Below, piece by piece: positions 23,857-31,772 of a stretch of 33,225 bases of DNA; positions within the stretch are counted from its first letter, which is position 1; each line of letters opens with the position of its first letter. Below the pieces are notes generated by a model. The model had not been told where the DNA came from and searched no databases. It saw only the letters and a list, made by a program, of their open reading frames with translations. The stretch is from Acidobacteriota bacterium. GTDB lineage: Bacteria; Acidobacteriota; Terriglobia; Acidiferrales; UBA7541. The DNA lies in assembly GCA_021832085.1 (NCBI GenBank), contig JAKBLM010000047.1, positions 1 to 33,225 on the forward strand, written 5' to 3'. The translations under genes and the position numbers were made by a program.

Positions 23857-24707
23857 GCGTGAAGGGATACCCGCTACCGGCCGAAGGGACTGCCTGGGCG
23901 GACGAGCCGCCACGCCTGCTGGTAGAGGAGGCGAGCTTCGCCTATCAGCCAGCCGGGAAGCGAACATCGCAGTTCACGCTGGAGCCGGTGAGTTTCCGGG
24001 CCCAACGCGGGGAACTCGTGACAATCGTCGGGCCGAACGCGAGCGGCAAGACGACGCTGCTGCAGCTGCTTTCGGGGCTGAATCGGCCACTCGGCGGGCG
24101 CGTGGAACTGGACGGCGAGGAACTGTGCCGTCTGGATCCGCGCACGCGGGCACAACGCATCGCCGTCGTGCAACAGGAGAGCCCGCTGGTCTTCCCGGTG
24201 AGCACCACCGAATTCGTGCTGCAAGGACGACACCCTTACAGCCGGCGACTCCATTTCCCCAGCGAAGGCGATCTGGGACTGGCGCTGCGGGCGCTTGAAC
24301 AGGTGGGCGCGGCGCATCTGGCGGGCCGGTGGCTGAACGAGCTTTCCGGCGGCGAAAAGCAGCGCGTGGTGCTGGCGCGGGCGCTGGCACAACAGCCAAT
24401 GCTGCTTCTGCTCGATGAACCCACCCTGCACCTGGACATCGGCGGGCAGGTGGAATTGCTGAAGCAACTGACGGCGCTGGCGACCACGGGCAAAACGACG
24501 ATCGTCGTGGTGACGCACGAGCTGGAGCTGGCGGCCCAATTCGCCGATCAAGTGGTGCTGCTGCACCACGGACGGACACTGGGAGTTGGCCGGCCGGCGG
24601 AGGTTTTCGAGGAGGCGGTGCTCCGCGAGGTGTTCGAAGCGCCGCTGCGGGTGGAACCCGGGCCAGGGAACCGGCCGAGCATCCGGCTGGAGGTGAGGCC
24701 GAAATGA
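23853..24707 (+). CDS. btuD: Cobalamin ABC transporter ATP-binding protein BtuD-like
   Basis: The 284-aa ATPase powers the BtuFCD importer. The Walker A loop is GPNASGKTT, the ABC signature LSGGEKQRV, Walker B LLLLDEPT and the switch His in VVTHELE. Length is slightly above average for the family, with about 30 residues before the first strand. It starts with an ATGA overlap with btuC. It is followed by a dispersed-repeat-like stretch and then the second cobalamin riboswitch, so the TonB receptor is probably separately controlled. Confidence 0.93.
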   Translation: MSVKGYPLPAEGTAWADEPPRLLVEEASFAYQPAGKRTSQFTLEPVSFRAQRGELVTIVGPNASGKTTLLQLLSGLNRPLGGRVELDGEELCRLDPRTRAQRIAVVQQESPLVFPVSTTEFVLQGRHPYSRRLHFPSEGDLGLALRALEQVGAAHLAGRWLNELSGGEKQRVVLARALAQQPMLLLLDEPTLHLDIGGQVELLKQLTALATTGKTTIVVVTHELELAAQFADQVVLLHHGRTLGVGRPAEVFEEAVLREVFEAPLRVEPGPGNRPSIRLEVRPK

Positions 24708-24740
24708 GCCAGGGGACGCCCTCTCCGTTGCGAAGGGGGA

Positions 24741-24775
24741 AGCAGATTCCTCGCTTCGCTCGAAATGACGGAACG
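24741..24775. repeat. Dispersed repeat-like element
   Basis: The stretch containing TTCCTCGCTTCGCTCGAAAT matches a short element found scattered in many bacterial genomes and often mistranslated as SSEARNL or HFERSEE peptides. It lies between btuD and the second riboswitch. The identification is from memory of the pattern. Confidence 0.5.
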
Positions 24776-24806
24776 GAACATTTCTTCTGGAAGAACTGGG
24801 ACGATA

Positions 24807-24824
24807 GCTTGGAACGTTCCAAGC
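24807..24824. promoter_or_regulatory. Perfect 18-bp palindrome, possible operator
   Basis: GCTTGGAACGTTCCAAGC is its own reverse complement without a loop, like a dimeric repressor site. A second dyad, TTCTTC-TG-GAAGAA, sits just upstream at 24782-24795. They lie in the leader region before the second B12 riboswitch. No cognate regulator is known. Confidence 0.35.
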
Positions 24825-24994
24825 AAAAACGATCATACGGCTTCTTGTACACCGCCGCTTTTTGGCGGGAATGAACCACCGGCGACGGAAACCCGGAAGC
24901 ACCGCAAGGGATTCCGGGAACCGTCAGCCACCAAAATAGAAACTGCGGCGCGAAACGGGAGAAGGCCAAACCCAACGCGCCGTCAACATTCACC

Positions 24995-25148
24995 GCGAGC
25001 TTCGTGAACGGGAAGACGGTGAAAAGCCGTCGCCGCCGCGCGACTGTAAGGCGGGAAGCGATTTTCCGGCAACGCCACTGGCCCCTCGGGTCCGGGAAGG
25101 CGCGCCGGGCAGAAAACACCGCCAAGCCAGGAGACCGGCGAAGCCCGC
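24995..25148 (+). ncRNA. Second cobalamin riboswitch
   Basis: Core sequences GGGAAGACGGTGAAAAGCCG, CGCGCGACTGTAA and GCCAAGCCAGGAGACCGGC are those of a B12 riboswitch. P1 forms between 24995-25004 and 25139-25148 (GCTTCG/CGAAGC plus three outer pairs). No terminator follows. A hairpin at 25165-25184 and another at 25207-25224 lie beyond it, the last directly abutting the AGGAGG (25225-25230) of the TonB gene. Control is therefore probably at translation. Confidence 0.85.
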
Positions 25149-25237
25149 TTTCCGGCAGCCGAATGGCCTTGACAGATCAAGGCCGGGCCACCGGAACAAT
25201 CTTCGGCTCTCGCGCGTGCGAGAGAGGAGGAACCGCG

Positions 25238-27382
25238 ATGTTCACACGCCTGGCTGTTTTCACCGTCATTCTGTTTTCCGTCGTTTCTCTGTCCGCCGCA
25301 CAGACCACCGCACACATCACAGGCATACTGGCCGATCCGAGCGGGGCACCCATCGCCGGGGCGCGGGTGCGCGCCGAGCAGGCGAACGGGCGCAAAAGCT
25401 ATCAGGCAATCACGACCGCCGACGGCCACTACGCGCTGGCACTGCCTCCGGGCCATTACCGAGTGCGGATCACCGACCCTTCCTTCGCGCCGGTGGAACA
25501 CGAGTTCGCGCTGCGCCCTGGAGCAAGTGTCAAGTGGAGCTTGCGGCTGGCGCTCAAGCCACTGGCTTCAACGGTGACGGTGACTGCCGAGGCCGAGCCG
25601 GTTCCGGTGGCCGACGTCATCAGTCCGGTGGACATCATCACCGCGAAGCAGATCGAGCAGCGGCACGAGGTGTCGCTGGCGCCGCTGCTGGCCACACTGC
25701 CGGGAGTCTCGATTTCGCAGCTGGGACCGATGGGCGGGGTAACCTCGATCTTCCTCGACGGCGGAAACTCGAATTTCACCAAGGTGCTGGTGGATGGAAC
25801 GGCGGTGAACGAGCCGGGCGGGAACATCGATCTTTCGAACTACATGCTCGACAACGTGCAGAAAATCGAAGTGGTGCACGGGGCATCCAGCGCGCTTTTC
25901 GGCTCGGACGCGATGGCCGGTGTAATCCAGATCTTCACCAAGCGCGGCACGACGCGGCGGCCGCTCGTCAACGTCTTCGCCGACGGCGGCAAGTTTTCCA
26001 CCTGGCACGCGGGCGCGAACCTGAGCGGGCTCCTCGGGAAACTGGACTATTCGGCCGGTATCGCCTCGTTCAATACGCTGGGGCAGGGTCCGAACGACCG
26101 GTTCCGCGACAATACGCTTTCCGGCGATTTTGGCTGGCACTATTCGAAGACGGACAGCCTGCGGCTGGCGGCACGGTCGAGCGCGAGCGACGCGGGAGTG
26201 GCAGGGCAGACGCTCTTCTTGCCATATATCCCGAACCAAAACGACGCGCTGAAAAACGTTTCGGCAAATCTCGCATGGGATTTCCAGACGGGGAGCCGCT
26301 GGCACCACAGCCTGAGGGTGAACGAATCCTACCTCGGCGAGACGTATGCCGACGTTCCGGTCTACGTGACACGGAACGAATACAATCGCGCCGGGGCCGA
26401 AGAGCAATCCAGCTATTTGTTTGGTGAAGGAGCGCTGACGTTCGGCTACAACTACGAGGTGGAAAACGGTTATTTCGGCGGCTACCACGCGCGCCGGAAC
26501 AATCAGGCGGGCTACATCGAAGCGCAACTCCAGCCGACCCGGCGGCTGACGGCTGTGGTGGGCGCGCGGGCGGAGGCGAACGCGAGTTTCGGAACGCGGG
26601 CGGTGCCGCGGCTGGGGCTCTCTTACGCGGTGCGCGAGGGGAACGAGAAATGGGGGCCGACGCGCGTCTACGCTTCCTATGGCTGGGGCGTCGAGGAGCC
26701 GACGTTCGATCAATCGTTTTCCCCCGATCCCTGCTTCCCGGGCAATCCGAACCTGAGGCCCGAGCGCAGCCGTACGCTCGAGTTGGGCGTCGATCAGACA
26801 CTCGCCAATAGCCAAGTGCACGTGAGCGTCAACGGATTTCGCAACGAGTTCTACAACATGATCAGCTTCGGCACGGGAGCGGTGAATACTGCATGCCCCT
26901 ACGGCAGCGGCACCTTTTACAATACCGACCGTTCGCGGGCCTACGGAACCAGCGTCCGGCTGGAAGCGCAGCCGAAACGCTGGCTCATGCTCGTCGGCAA
27001 CTACACCTACGACAATACGCTGGTCCTGCGCGCGCCGAACGCCACCGATCCCACGCTGCAGCCGGGCAATCGGCTTTTCCTCCGGCCGCTCAATTCCGGC
27101 AATTTCATCGCCAACCTCTCGCTGCGGCGAATGGACTGGAACCTGGAAGCCGAATACGTGGGCCGGCGCACCGACAGCGATTTTCTGGGACTGGGCATGA
27201 CGAGCGTGCCGAGCTACTTCGTGGTGAACCTGGCAACAACCTACCGGCTGGGAGCGGGGGTGAGCACCTACGCGCGCGTGGACAACCTGCTCGACCGGCA
27301 CTACCAAATCGCACTCGGGTATCCGGCCTTGGATCTTGCCTATCGAGTGGGACTGAGATACAGCTGGGGTGGCGCAAGGTGA
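25238..27382 (+). CDS. TonB-dependent outer-membrane receptor, predicted for cobalamin
   Basis: The 714-aa protein has a signal peptide (1-21, ending VSLSAAQ). A carboxypeptidase-regulatory-like domain follows (about 24-105, ITGILADPSGAPIAGARV), then the plug (about 115-240, with LLATLPGVSISQLG and VEVVHGASSALFG-type text as IEVVHGASSALFGSDAMAG), and a 22-strand barrel ending RVGLRYSWG. It imports a large ligand using TonB energy. Its cobalamin riboswitch makes a corrinoid the likely ligand, as for BtuB. ATG 25238 follows AGGAGG. The MerB-like selenoprotein gene starts 8 bp after its stop, so the two are very likely co-transcribed. Confidence 0.9.
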   Translation: MFTRLAVFTVILFSVVSLSAAQTTAHITGILADPSGAPIAGARVRAEQANGRKSYQAITTADGHYALALPPGHYRVRITDPSFAPVEHEFALRPGASVKWSLRLALKPLASTVTVTAEAEPVPVADVISPVDIITAKQIEQRHEVSLAPLLATLPGVSISQLGPMGGVTSIFLDGGNSNFTKVLVDGTAVNEPGGNIDLSNYMLDNVQKIEVVHGASSALFGSDAMAGVIQIFTKRGTTRRPLVNVFADGGKFSTWHAGANLSGLLGKLDYSAGIASFNTLGQGPNDRFRDNTLSGDFGWHYSKTDSLRLAARSSASDAGVAGQTLFLPYIPNQNDALKNVSANLAWDFQTGSRWHHSLRVNESYLGETYADVPVYVTRNEYNRAGAEEQSSYLFGEGALTFGYNYEVENGYFGGYHARRNNQAGYIEAQLQPTRRLTAVVGARAEANASFGTRAVPRLGLSYAVREGNEKWGPTRVYASYGWGVEEPTFDQSFSPDPCFPGNPNLRPERSRTLELGVDQTLANSQVHVSVNGFRNEFYNMISFGTGAVNTACPYGSGTFYNTDRSRAYGTSVRLEAQPKRWLMLVGNYTYDNTLVLRAPNATDPTLQPGNRLFLRPLNSGNFIANLSLRRMDWNLEAEYVGRRTDSDFLGLGMTSVPSYFVVNLATTYRLGAGVSTYARVDNLLDRHYQIALGYPALDLAYRVGLRYSWGGAR

Positions 27383-27389
27383 GCCGAGG

Positions 27390-28082
27390 ATGAGAGCTCA
27401 ACATAAGAAGCAGGCCCTGGAGCGGTTTGATGTGCGACTGCGATTGCAGATCTACCGCGAGTTCGTCTCGCGCGGGCGAGCCCCCGCCGCGACCGACCTG
27501 TCCCGGCAACTGTACTGCTCCCCGAGGACGGTCCGTGCGGGGCTGGAGCGGCTCGCCGGGAACCATGTGATTGCGCTCGAAGCCGGCGCCGGCGAAATTT
27601 TGCGCGCGGCGCCATTCTGGGCCACGCCCACGGCGTTCCAGGTGGAGTCGGGGCGAAAGAACTGGTGGGCGAGTTGCATCTGGGACGCCCTGGGAATCCC
27701 GGCGATGTTAGGACGGGATGTTCGCATACTGACGTCCTGCGGTTGTTGCGGCGAGGCGTTGACGCCGGCGGTGCGCGGCGGAAAAGTCCAAAAAATCCGG
27801 GCCGTGATCCATTTCGCCGTTCCCGCGCGGCGCTGGTACGAAGACCTCGTTTTCACGTGAAGAACGATGCTGCTCTTCCGGTCGGAAGAACACGTCGAAC
27901 GATGGTCCAGGCGATGGAAGCAGCCGCGAGGAGCGACGCTGACACTCGAGCAGGGCTGGGCACTGGCACGCGAGTGGTATCATGACCGGCTTTCGCCCGA
28001 ATGGAAGCCGAAGACAACAGATGAGGCGATTGCGACGTTTTCGCGCCTCGGGCTGCGCGGTGAATTCTGGCAATTCGAGTGA
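27390..28082 (+). CDS. MerB-like alkylmercury lyase family selenoprotein (in-frame UGA = Sec157)
   Basis: The open frame reads through a TGA at 27858-27860 and then continues in the same frame to 28082, giving 230 aa with Sec157. An N-terminal winged-helix-like part (1-75) precedes the lyase core. Cys96 and Asp99 lie in SCIWDALG, matching the Cys96/Asp99 of MerB. The TGA lies in VFT-U-RTMLLFRSEEHVERW, where homologues have the second catalytic Cys (Cys159 of MerB). MerB cleaves carbon-mercury bonds by protonolysis. The downstream part (AREWYHDRLSPEW, LGLRGEFW) is conserved family sequence, so the TGA is not a true end. ATG 27390 lies 8 bp after the TonB receptor. Annotation tools would split it at the TGA. 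The substrate is unknown. Confidence 0.85.
27858..27889 (+). promoter_or_regulatory. SECIS-like hairpin after the MerB-like Sec codon
   Basis: After UGA 27858-27860, TCTTCC (27874-27879) pairs perfectly with GGAAGA (27884-27889) around a GGUC loop (27880-27883). The GU lies about 20 nt downstream of the UGA, in the range usual for bacterial SECIS. The loop resembles the AGGUCU loop of E. coli fdhF. Confidence 0.75.
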
Positions 28083-28156
28083 CGCCGGGTTCGACTCGGG
28101 GGCAGTCGCCCGCGCCGCCGGGGAAAGCTTGCCCGGAGCGGCGATAAACGATGATA

Positions 28157-28162
28157 TATAAT
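28157..28162 (+). promoter_or_regulatory. TATAAT -10 box of gatB
   Basis: A perfect TATAAT lies 12 bp before the gatB ATG (28175), in an AT-rich island. No convincing -35 at 17 bp was found. Transcription would start only a few bases before the ATG, giving an almost leaderless mRNA. Confidence 0.45.
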
Positions 28163-28174
28163 TAGCAAATTGTC

Positions 28175-29656
28175 ATGAGCCCAACGATGGAATCCGGAAT
28201 TTCGCCCGATGTGCTGGCGCGGTACGAGGCGATTATCGGCCTCGAAGTGCACGCTCAACTGAAAACCGCCAGCAAGATTTTCTGTGCCTGCTCCACCCGT
28301 TTCGGCGACCCGCCCAACTCGAACGTTTGCCCGGTGTGCCTGGGATTGCCGGGCACGCTGCCGGTGATCAACCGGAGGGCGGTGGAACTGGCGGTGCGGG
28401 CCTCGCTGGCGCTGAACGCGCAGGTGCAGGAGCGATCGCGATTCGCGCGGAAAAACTACTTCTATCCCGATCTGCCCAAAGGCTACCAGATTTCCATGTA
28501 CGAGCTGCCGCTCGCGACCGCCGGTTGGCTGGAAATCGAATTCGACGGGCAGGTAAAGCGAATCGGCATCACGCGGCTGCACATGGAAGAGGACGCGGCC
28601 AAGGCGCTGCACGAAGGTTTTCCGGATTCCGACCGGGCCACTTATATCGATTACAACCGGTGCGGAACGCCGCTGGTCGAGATCGTCTCCGAGCCCGATC
28701 TGCGAACGCCGGCCGAGGCGCAGGCGTATCTCGAGGAGCTGAAGCAGACGCTCGAATACATCGAGGTGAGCGACTGCAACATGGAAGAAGGCTCGTTACG
28801 CTGCGACGCGAACGTGAGCGTGCGCCCGCGCGGCGACGGGAAATTCGGGACGAAGACCGAAGTCAAAAACCTGAATTCGTTCCGCTATCTGGCCCGGGCG
28901 CTCGAATACGAGATCGAGCGGCAGATCGCCGCGCTGGAGCAGGGCGAAAGGATTTTGCAGGAGACGCGGCTGTGGAACGTGGCCGCCGGGCGCACTGAAA
29001 CGATGCGGTCGAAGGAGCACGCGCACGACTACCGTTACTTCCCCGAGCCCGACCTGCTGCCGGTCATGATCGACGCAGTCTGGAAACAGGAAATCCTCGA
29101 GGCGATGCCTGAGCTGCCGGCGGCCAAGCGGAAACGGTTTGTGGCGGAATACGGCCTGACGGGCTACGACGCGCGGGTGCTCAGCGCGACCCGCGAGCTG
29201 GCCGATTATTTCGAGGCGGTGGCCGGCGCCGGAGCAGCGGCGAAATCGGCCGCGAACTGGATCGAGGGCGAGCTGCTGCGCCGGCTGAAGGAAAGCGGGA
29301 GCGCGACCCCGGCCGAGCGCATAGCGCCCGCGGAACTGGCGGCGCTGATCGGACGGGTGGAAAGCGGCGAGATCACCGCAGCGAGCGGCAAGCGCGTCTT
29401 CGCACGGATGTTCGAGACCGGCGAGCCAGCGGCCAAGATCATCGAGGCCGAGGGTTTCGGGCAGATCAGCGACAGCGGCGAGATCGAGCGCGTCGTGCGC
29501 GAGATCATGGAGCGGGAGCCGGGCAACGTGGCGAAATACCGCGCCGGCAACGAGGGCGTGCTGAAATTTTTCGTGGGCCAGGTGATGCGCGCGACGCGCG
29601 GACAAGCCAATCCCCAACTGGTAAACGAAACGGTGAAGCGACTGCTGGCCGGATGA
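28175..29656 (+). CDS. gatB: Asp/Glu-tRNA(Asn/Gln) amidotransferase subunit B
   Basis: The 493-aa GatB subunit binds the tRNA and transfers ammonia to make Gln-tRNA-Gln or Asn-tRNA-Asn with GatA and GatC, which are not in this window. Conserved features: YEAIIGLEVHAQLKT, a Cys-rich zinc site (CACSTRFGDPPNSNVCPVC), FARKNYFYPDLPKGYQISMY, and a C-terminal GatB/YqeY helical domain with KFFVGQVMRATRGQANPQLV. Length is normal. Start ATG 28175 is used, although an ATG at 28187 is possible. The selenoprotein peroxiredoxin gene follows 31 bp downstream. Confidence 0.96.
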   Translation: MSPTMESGISPDVLARYEAIIGLEVHAQLKTASKIFCACSTRFGDPPNSNVCPVCLGLPGTLPVINRRAVELAVRASLALNAQVQERSRFARKNYFYPDLPKGYQISMYELPLATAGWLEIEFDGQVKRIGITRLHMEEDAAKALHEGFPDSDRATYIDYNRCGTPLVEIVSEPDLRTPAEAQAYLEELKQTLEYIEVSDCNMEEGSLRCDANVSVRPRGDGKFGTKTEVKNLNSFRYLARALEYEIERQIAALEQGERILQETRLWNVAAGRTETMRSKEHAHDYRYFPEPDLLPVMIDAVWKQEILEAMPELPAAKRKRFVAEYGLTGYDARVLSATRELADYFEAVAGAGAAAKSAANWIEGELLRRLKESGSATPAERIAPAELAALIGRVESGEITAASGKRVFARMFETGEPAAKIIEAEGFGQISDSGEIERVVREIMEREPGNVAKYRAGNEGVLKFFVGQVMRATRGQANPQLVNETVKRLLAG

Positions 29657-29687
29657 AGCTGCGGGCAGCTTTCGCGAACGGAGAGCC

Positions 29688-30164
29688 ATGGCAGCGAAGC
29701 TGAAAGCGGGCGATCAGGCACCGGATTTCCGGTTGAAGACGGACGACGAGCGCGAGGTTTCCCTCGCCGATTTTCGCGGCCGCTGGCTCGTGCTCTACTT
29801 CTTTCCCAAGGCGTTGACCCCGGGTTGAATCCAGGAAGCGACCGAGTTTCGGGACGCGAAAAAGGATTTCGACAAACTGGGAGCGGCAATCGCCGGCTGC
29901 AGCGGCGACAAGGTGGCGACGCAGGCGCGATTCCGGGACAAATTCAAATTGAATTTCACCCTCCTGTGCGACCCGGAATTTCAGGCGATCGAAGCCTACG
30001 GGGCGCGGCGGATGAAACGGTTCATGGGCAAATCGGCGCTCGGGATCGTGCGCTCGACGGTGCTGATCGCCCCGGACGGCAAGATCGCGCACGTGTGGGA
30101 AACGGCTCCATCGAAGGGCCACGCAGCGGAGGTGCTCGAAGTGCTGCGAGGGTTGGCAGCGTAG
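29688..30164 (+). CDS. BCP/PrxQ-like peroxiredoxin selenoprotein (in-frame UGA = Sec47)
   Basis: The frame from ATG 29688 meets TGA at 29826-29828 and continues in frame to a TAG at 30162-30164, giving 158 aa with Sec47. The TGA replaces the peroxidatic Cys in FFPKALTPG-U-IQEATEFRD, where the family has TPGC. Peroxiredoxins reduce peroxides through this residue, and Sec is known to speed the chemistry. The resolving Cys five residues on (Cys50 of E. coli BCP) is Thr52 here; Cys71 and Cys94 are other candidates. The thioredoxin-fold N-terminus LKAGDQAPDFRL and later VLIAPDGKIAHVW are intact. A normal annotation would stop at the TGA and miss the protein. Confidence 0.88.
29826..29857 (+). promoter_or_regulatory. 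SECIS-like hairpin after the peroxiredoxin Sec codon
   Basis: After UGA 29826-29828, CCGA (29842-29845) pairs with TCGG (29849-29852) around GUU, and outer GCG pairs with CGC. The GU lies about 18 nt downstream of the UGA, which fits the bacterial SECIS model. Confidence 0.6.
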
Positions 30165-30331
30165 AGCCCGATTTCCTTTCCTGATTTATCTTTTTCAAGC
30201 CATCGAATTCGTGAAAGAACACGGCGGCAGCGGTGTGCCGGGATGTGAGTGCGGCTGAACGAAAGGCGCAAACCAAGGCCTACGGCCAGCAAAGGCACTG
30301 GCGATGGCCACCAAAGCCGGGCTGGTGTGAA

Positions 30332-31204
30332 TTACAGGGTGCAGGTGATCCGGCCGTCGCGCTCTTCGATGAGCATGTTGTCGATGAGGCGGGTGGAACC
30401 GATGAAGACGGCCATGACCGCGAGGCAAGAGCCGTGCACGCGCATGGCGGGCTCGAAGGTGTCGGCGTCGACGATCTCGGCATAGTCGATCGCGGACAGC
30501 GGCTCGGCCGAGAGGATTGCGCGCATTTCGTCGGCGAGGACGTCCGCCCGGCGCTCGCCGCGCTCGATGCGCTCGCGGACAGCAGCAAGCGAGCGATGGA
30601 GCACGGTGGCGGCCGCGCGTTCGGGGCCCTGAAGATAGCTATTGCGTGAACTGAGCGCCAGCCCATCCGGTTCGCGGACGATCGGGCAGACGACGATTTG
30701 GGTGTCGAGATTCAGGTCGCGCGTCATCTGGCGGATGATGCGGGCCTGCTGCGCATCCTTGCGGCCGAAATAGGCATAGGACGGCTGCACGATTTCGAAG
30801 AGCTTCAGCACGACGGTGGTGACGCCGCGGAAGTGGCCGGGCCGCGAGCGGCCCTCCAGGCGCTCGCTCAAGCCTTCGACCAGGACGGCGGAGGAAAAGT
30901 CGGATGGATACATCTCCTCGACCGGCGGCGCGAAGAGGTGCCCGACGCCGAGCGGCTCGAGCGCCGCGCGGTCGGCGTCGAGCGTGCGCGGGTAACGGTC
31001 GAAGTCCTCGGTTGGGCCGAACTGTTTCGGATTGACAAAGACGGAGACGACGACCGAAGAGCACTCGTCGCGCGCGGCACGGACCAGCGAGAGATGGCCG
31101 TCGTGCAGCGCGCCCATGGTAGGCACCAAGCCAACGATCGCTCCGTCGGTGCGCGCCTGCCGCGCCACCTGGTTCATCCAGTCGACGGTGTGGATCAACT
31201 CCAC
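30332..31204 (-). CDS. panC: Pantoate-beta-alanine ligase (pantothenate synthetase)
   Basis: The 290-aa enzyme condenses pantoate and beta-alanine with ATP to make pantothenate. ATP-binding and catalytic features are VPTMGALHDGHLSL (HxGH), VFVNPKQFGPTEDFDRYPRT, YFGRKDAQQ and ALSSRNSYL. Length is normal. It is the last gene of a panB-DinB-panC run, 13 bp after the DinB gene. The 167 bp between it and the peroxiredoxin gene hold no feature I can support. Confidence 0.96.
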   Translation of the reverse strand: MELIHTVDWMNQVARQARTDGAIVGLVPTMGALHDGHLSLVRAARDECSSVVVSVFVNPKQFGPTEDFDRYPRTLDADRAALEPLGVGHLFAPPVEEMYPSDFSSAVLVEGLSERLEGRSRPGHFRGVTTVVLKLFEIVQPSYAYFGRKDAQQARIIRQMTRDLNLDTQIVVCPIVREPDGLALSSRNSYLQGPERAAATVLHRSLAAVRERIERGERRADVLADEMRAILSAEPLSAIDYAEIVDADTFEPAMRVHGSCLAVMAVFIGSTRLIDNMLIEERDGRITCTL

Positions 31205-31217
31205 GGCCGATGCCCGG

Positions 31218-31724
31218 TCACGCCGTTCCCTTCTCCCGCTCGCGGTAGAAAAGGATCAGGTCTGTGTGCGGCGGCTGGGCGCCCAACTGGCGCAGCATGG
31301 TGACGATCTGACCGCGGTGATAGCTGCCGTGGTTGGCCAGGTGCTGGATCGGCTGCCAGAGCGGCTGTGCCGATGACTGGCCCGACAGGTTGCGATATTC
31401 GCAGACGCGCTCCAGGTCGGCGGCCGTGAGGCTCGCCACATATTCGATGAGTTGGCGGTCGATCGCACCAAGGCGTTCTCCCAGCGCAACCCGATCGTCG
31501 GTTTTCAGCCAGTCGGGCGGCGCGGTGGGCGAAACGCCGTGCCAGCGCTCGTTCCAGATCCATTCGGCCCCGGTGATGTGAGCGAGCGTGTCGCGAATCG
31601 AAGGAAAACTCGACTGGAGGTCGCGGGTGAACTGCTCGGCGGTGAGGGTGTCGCAACCGTCGAGAATGCGGCGGTTGGCCCAGGCGTTGAAATCAAAAAG
31701 CAGGCGGCAATCCTCTGGGGTCAT
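31218..31724 (-). CDS. DinB family protein
   Basis: The 168-aa four-helix-bundle protein belongs to the DinB/YfiT-like group, thiol-handling or metal-dependent enzymes that often act on bacillithiol, mycothiol or similar. Visible features are FNAWANRRIL, DTLAHITGAEWIW and QHLANHGSYHRGQIVTMLRQLG with the expected His residues. It lies between panB and panC, 13 bp from panC and 48 bp from panB, so it is co-transcribed with the pantothenate genes. Its substrate is unknown. Confidence 0.85.
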   Translation of the reverse strand: MTPEDCRLLFDFNAWANRRILDGCDTLTAEQFTRDLQSSFPSIRDTLAHITGAEWIWNERWHGVSPTAPPDWLKTDDRVALGERLGAIDRQLIEYVASLTAADLERVCEYRNLSGQSSAQPLWQPIQHLANHGSYHRGQIVTMLRQLGAQPPHTDLILFYREREKGTA

Positions 31725-31772
31725 CGGCGACTCCTTTCGCGTTGCTTGTGCCGCCCTGGCCGGCGGCGCAAA

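Noticed and set aside
27861..28082. 3' part of the MerB-like gene considered as a separate gene (frame from ATG 27867)
   Set aside because: It lacks a Shine-Dalgarno and a complete domain, and its sequence completes the upstream frame.
28080..28100. Second TGA at the end of the MerB-like gene considered as another Sec codon
   Set aside because: It falls at the normal family C-terminus (GEFWQFE), nothing similar follows, and no suitable hairpin is seen.
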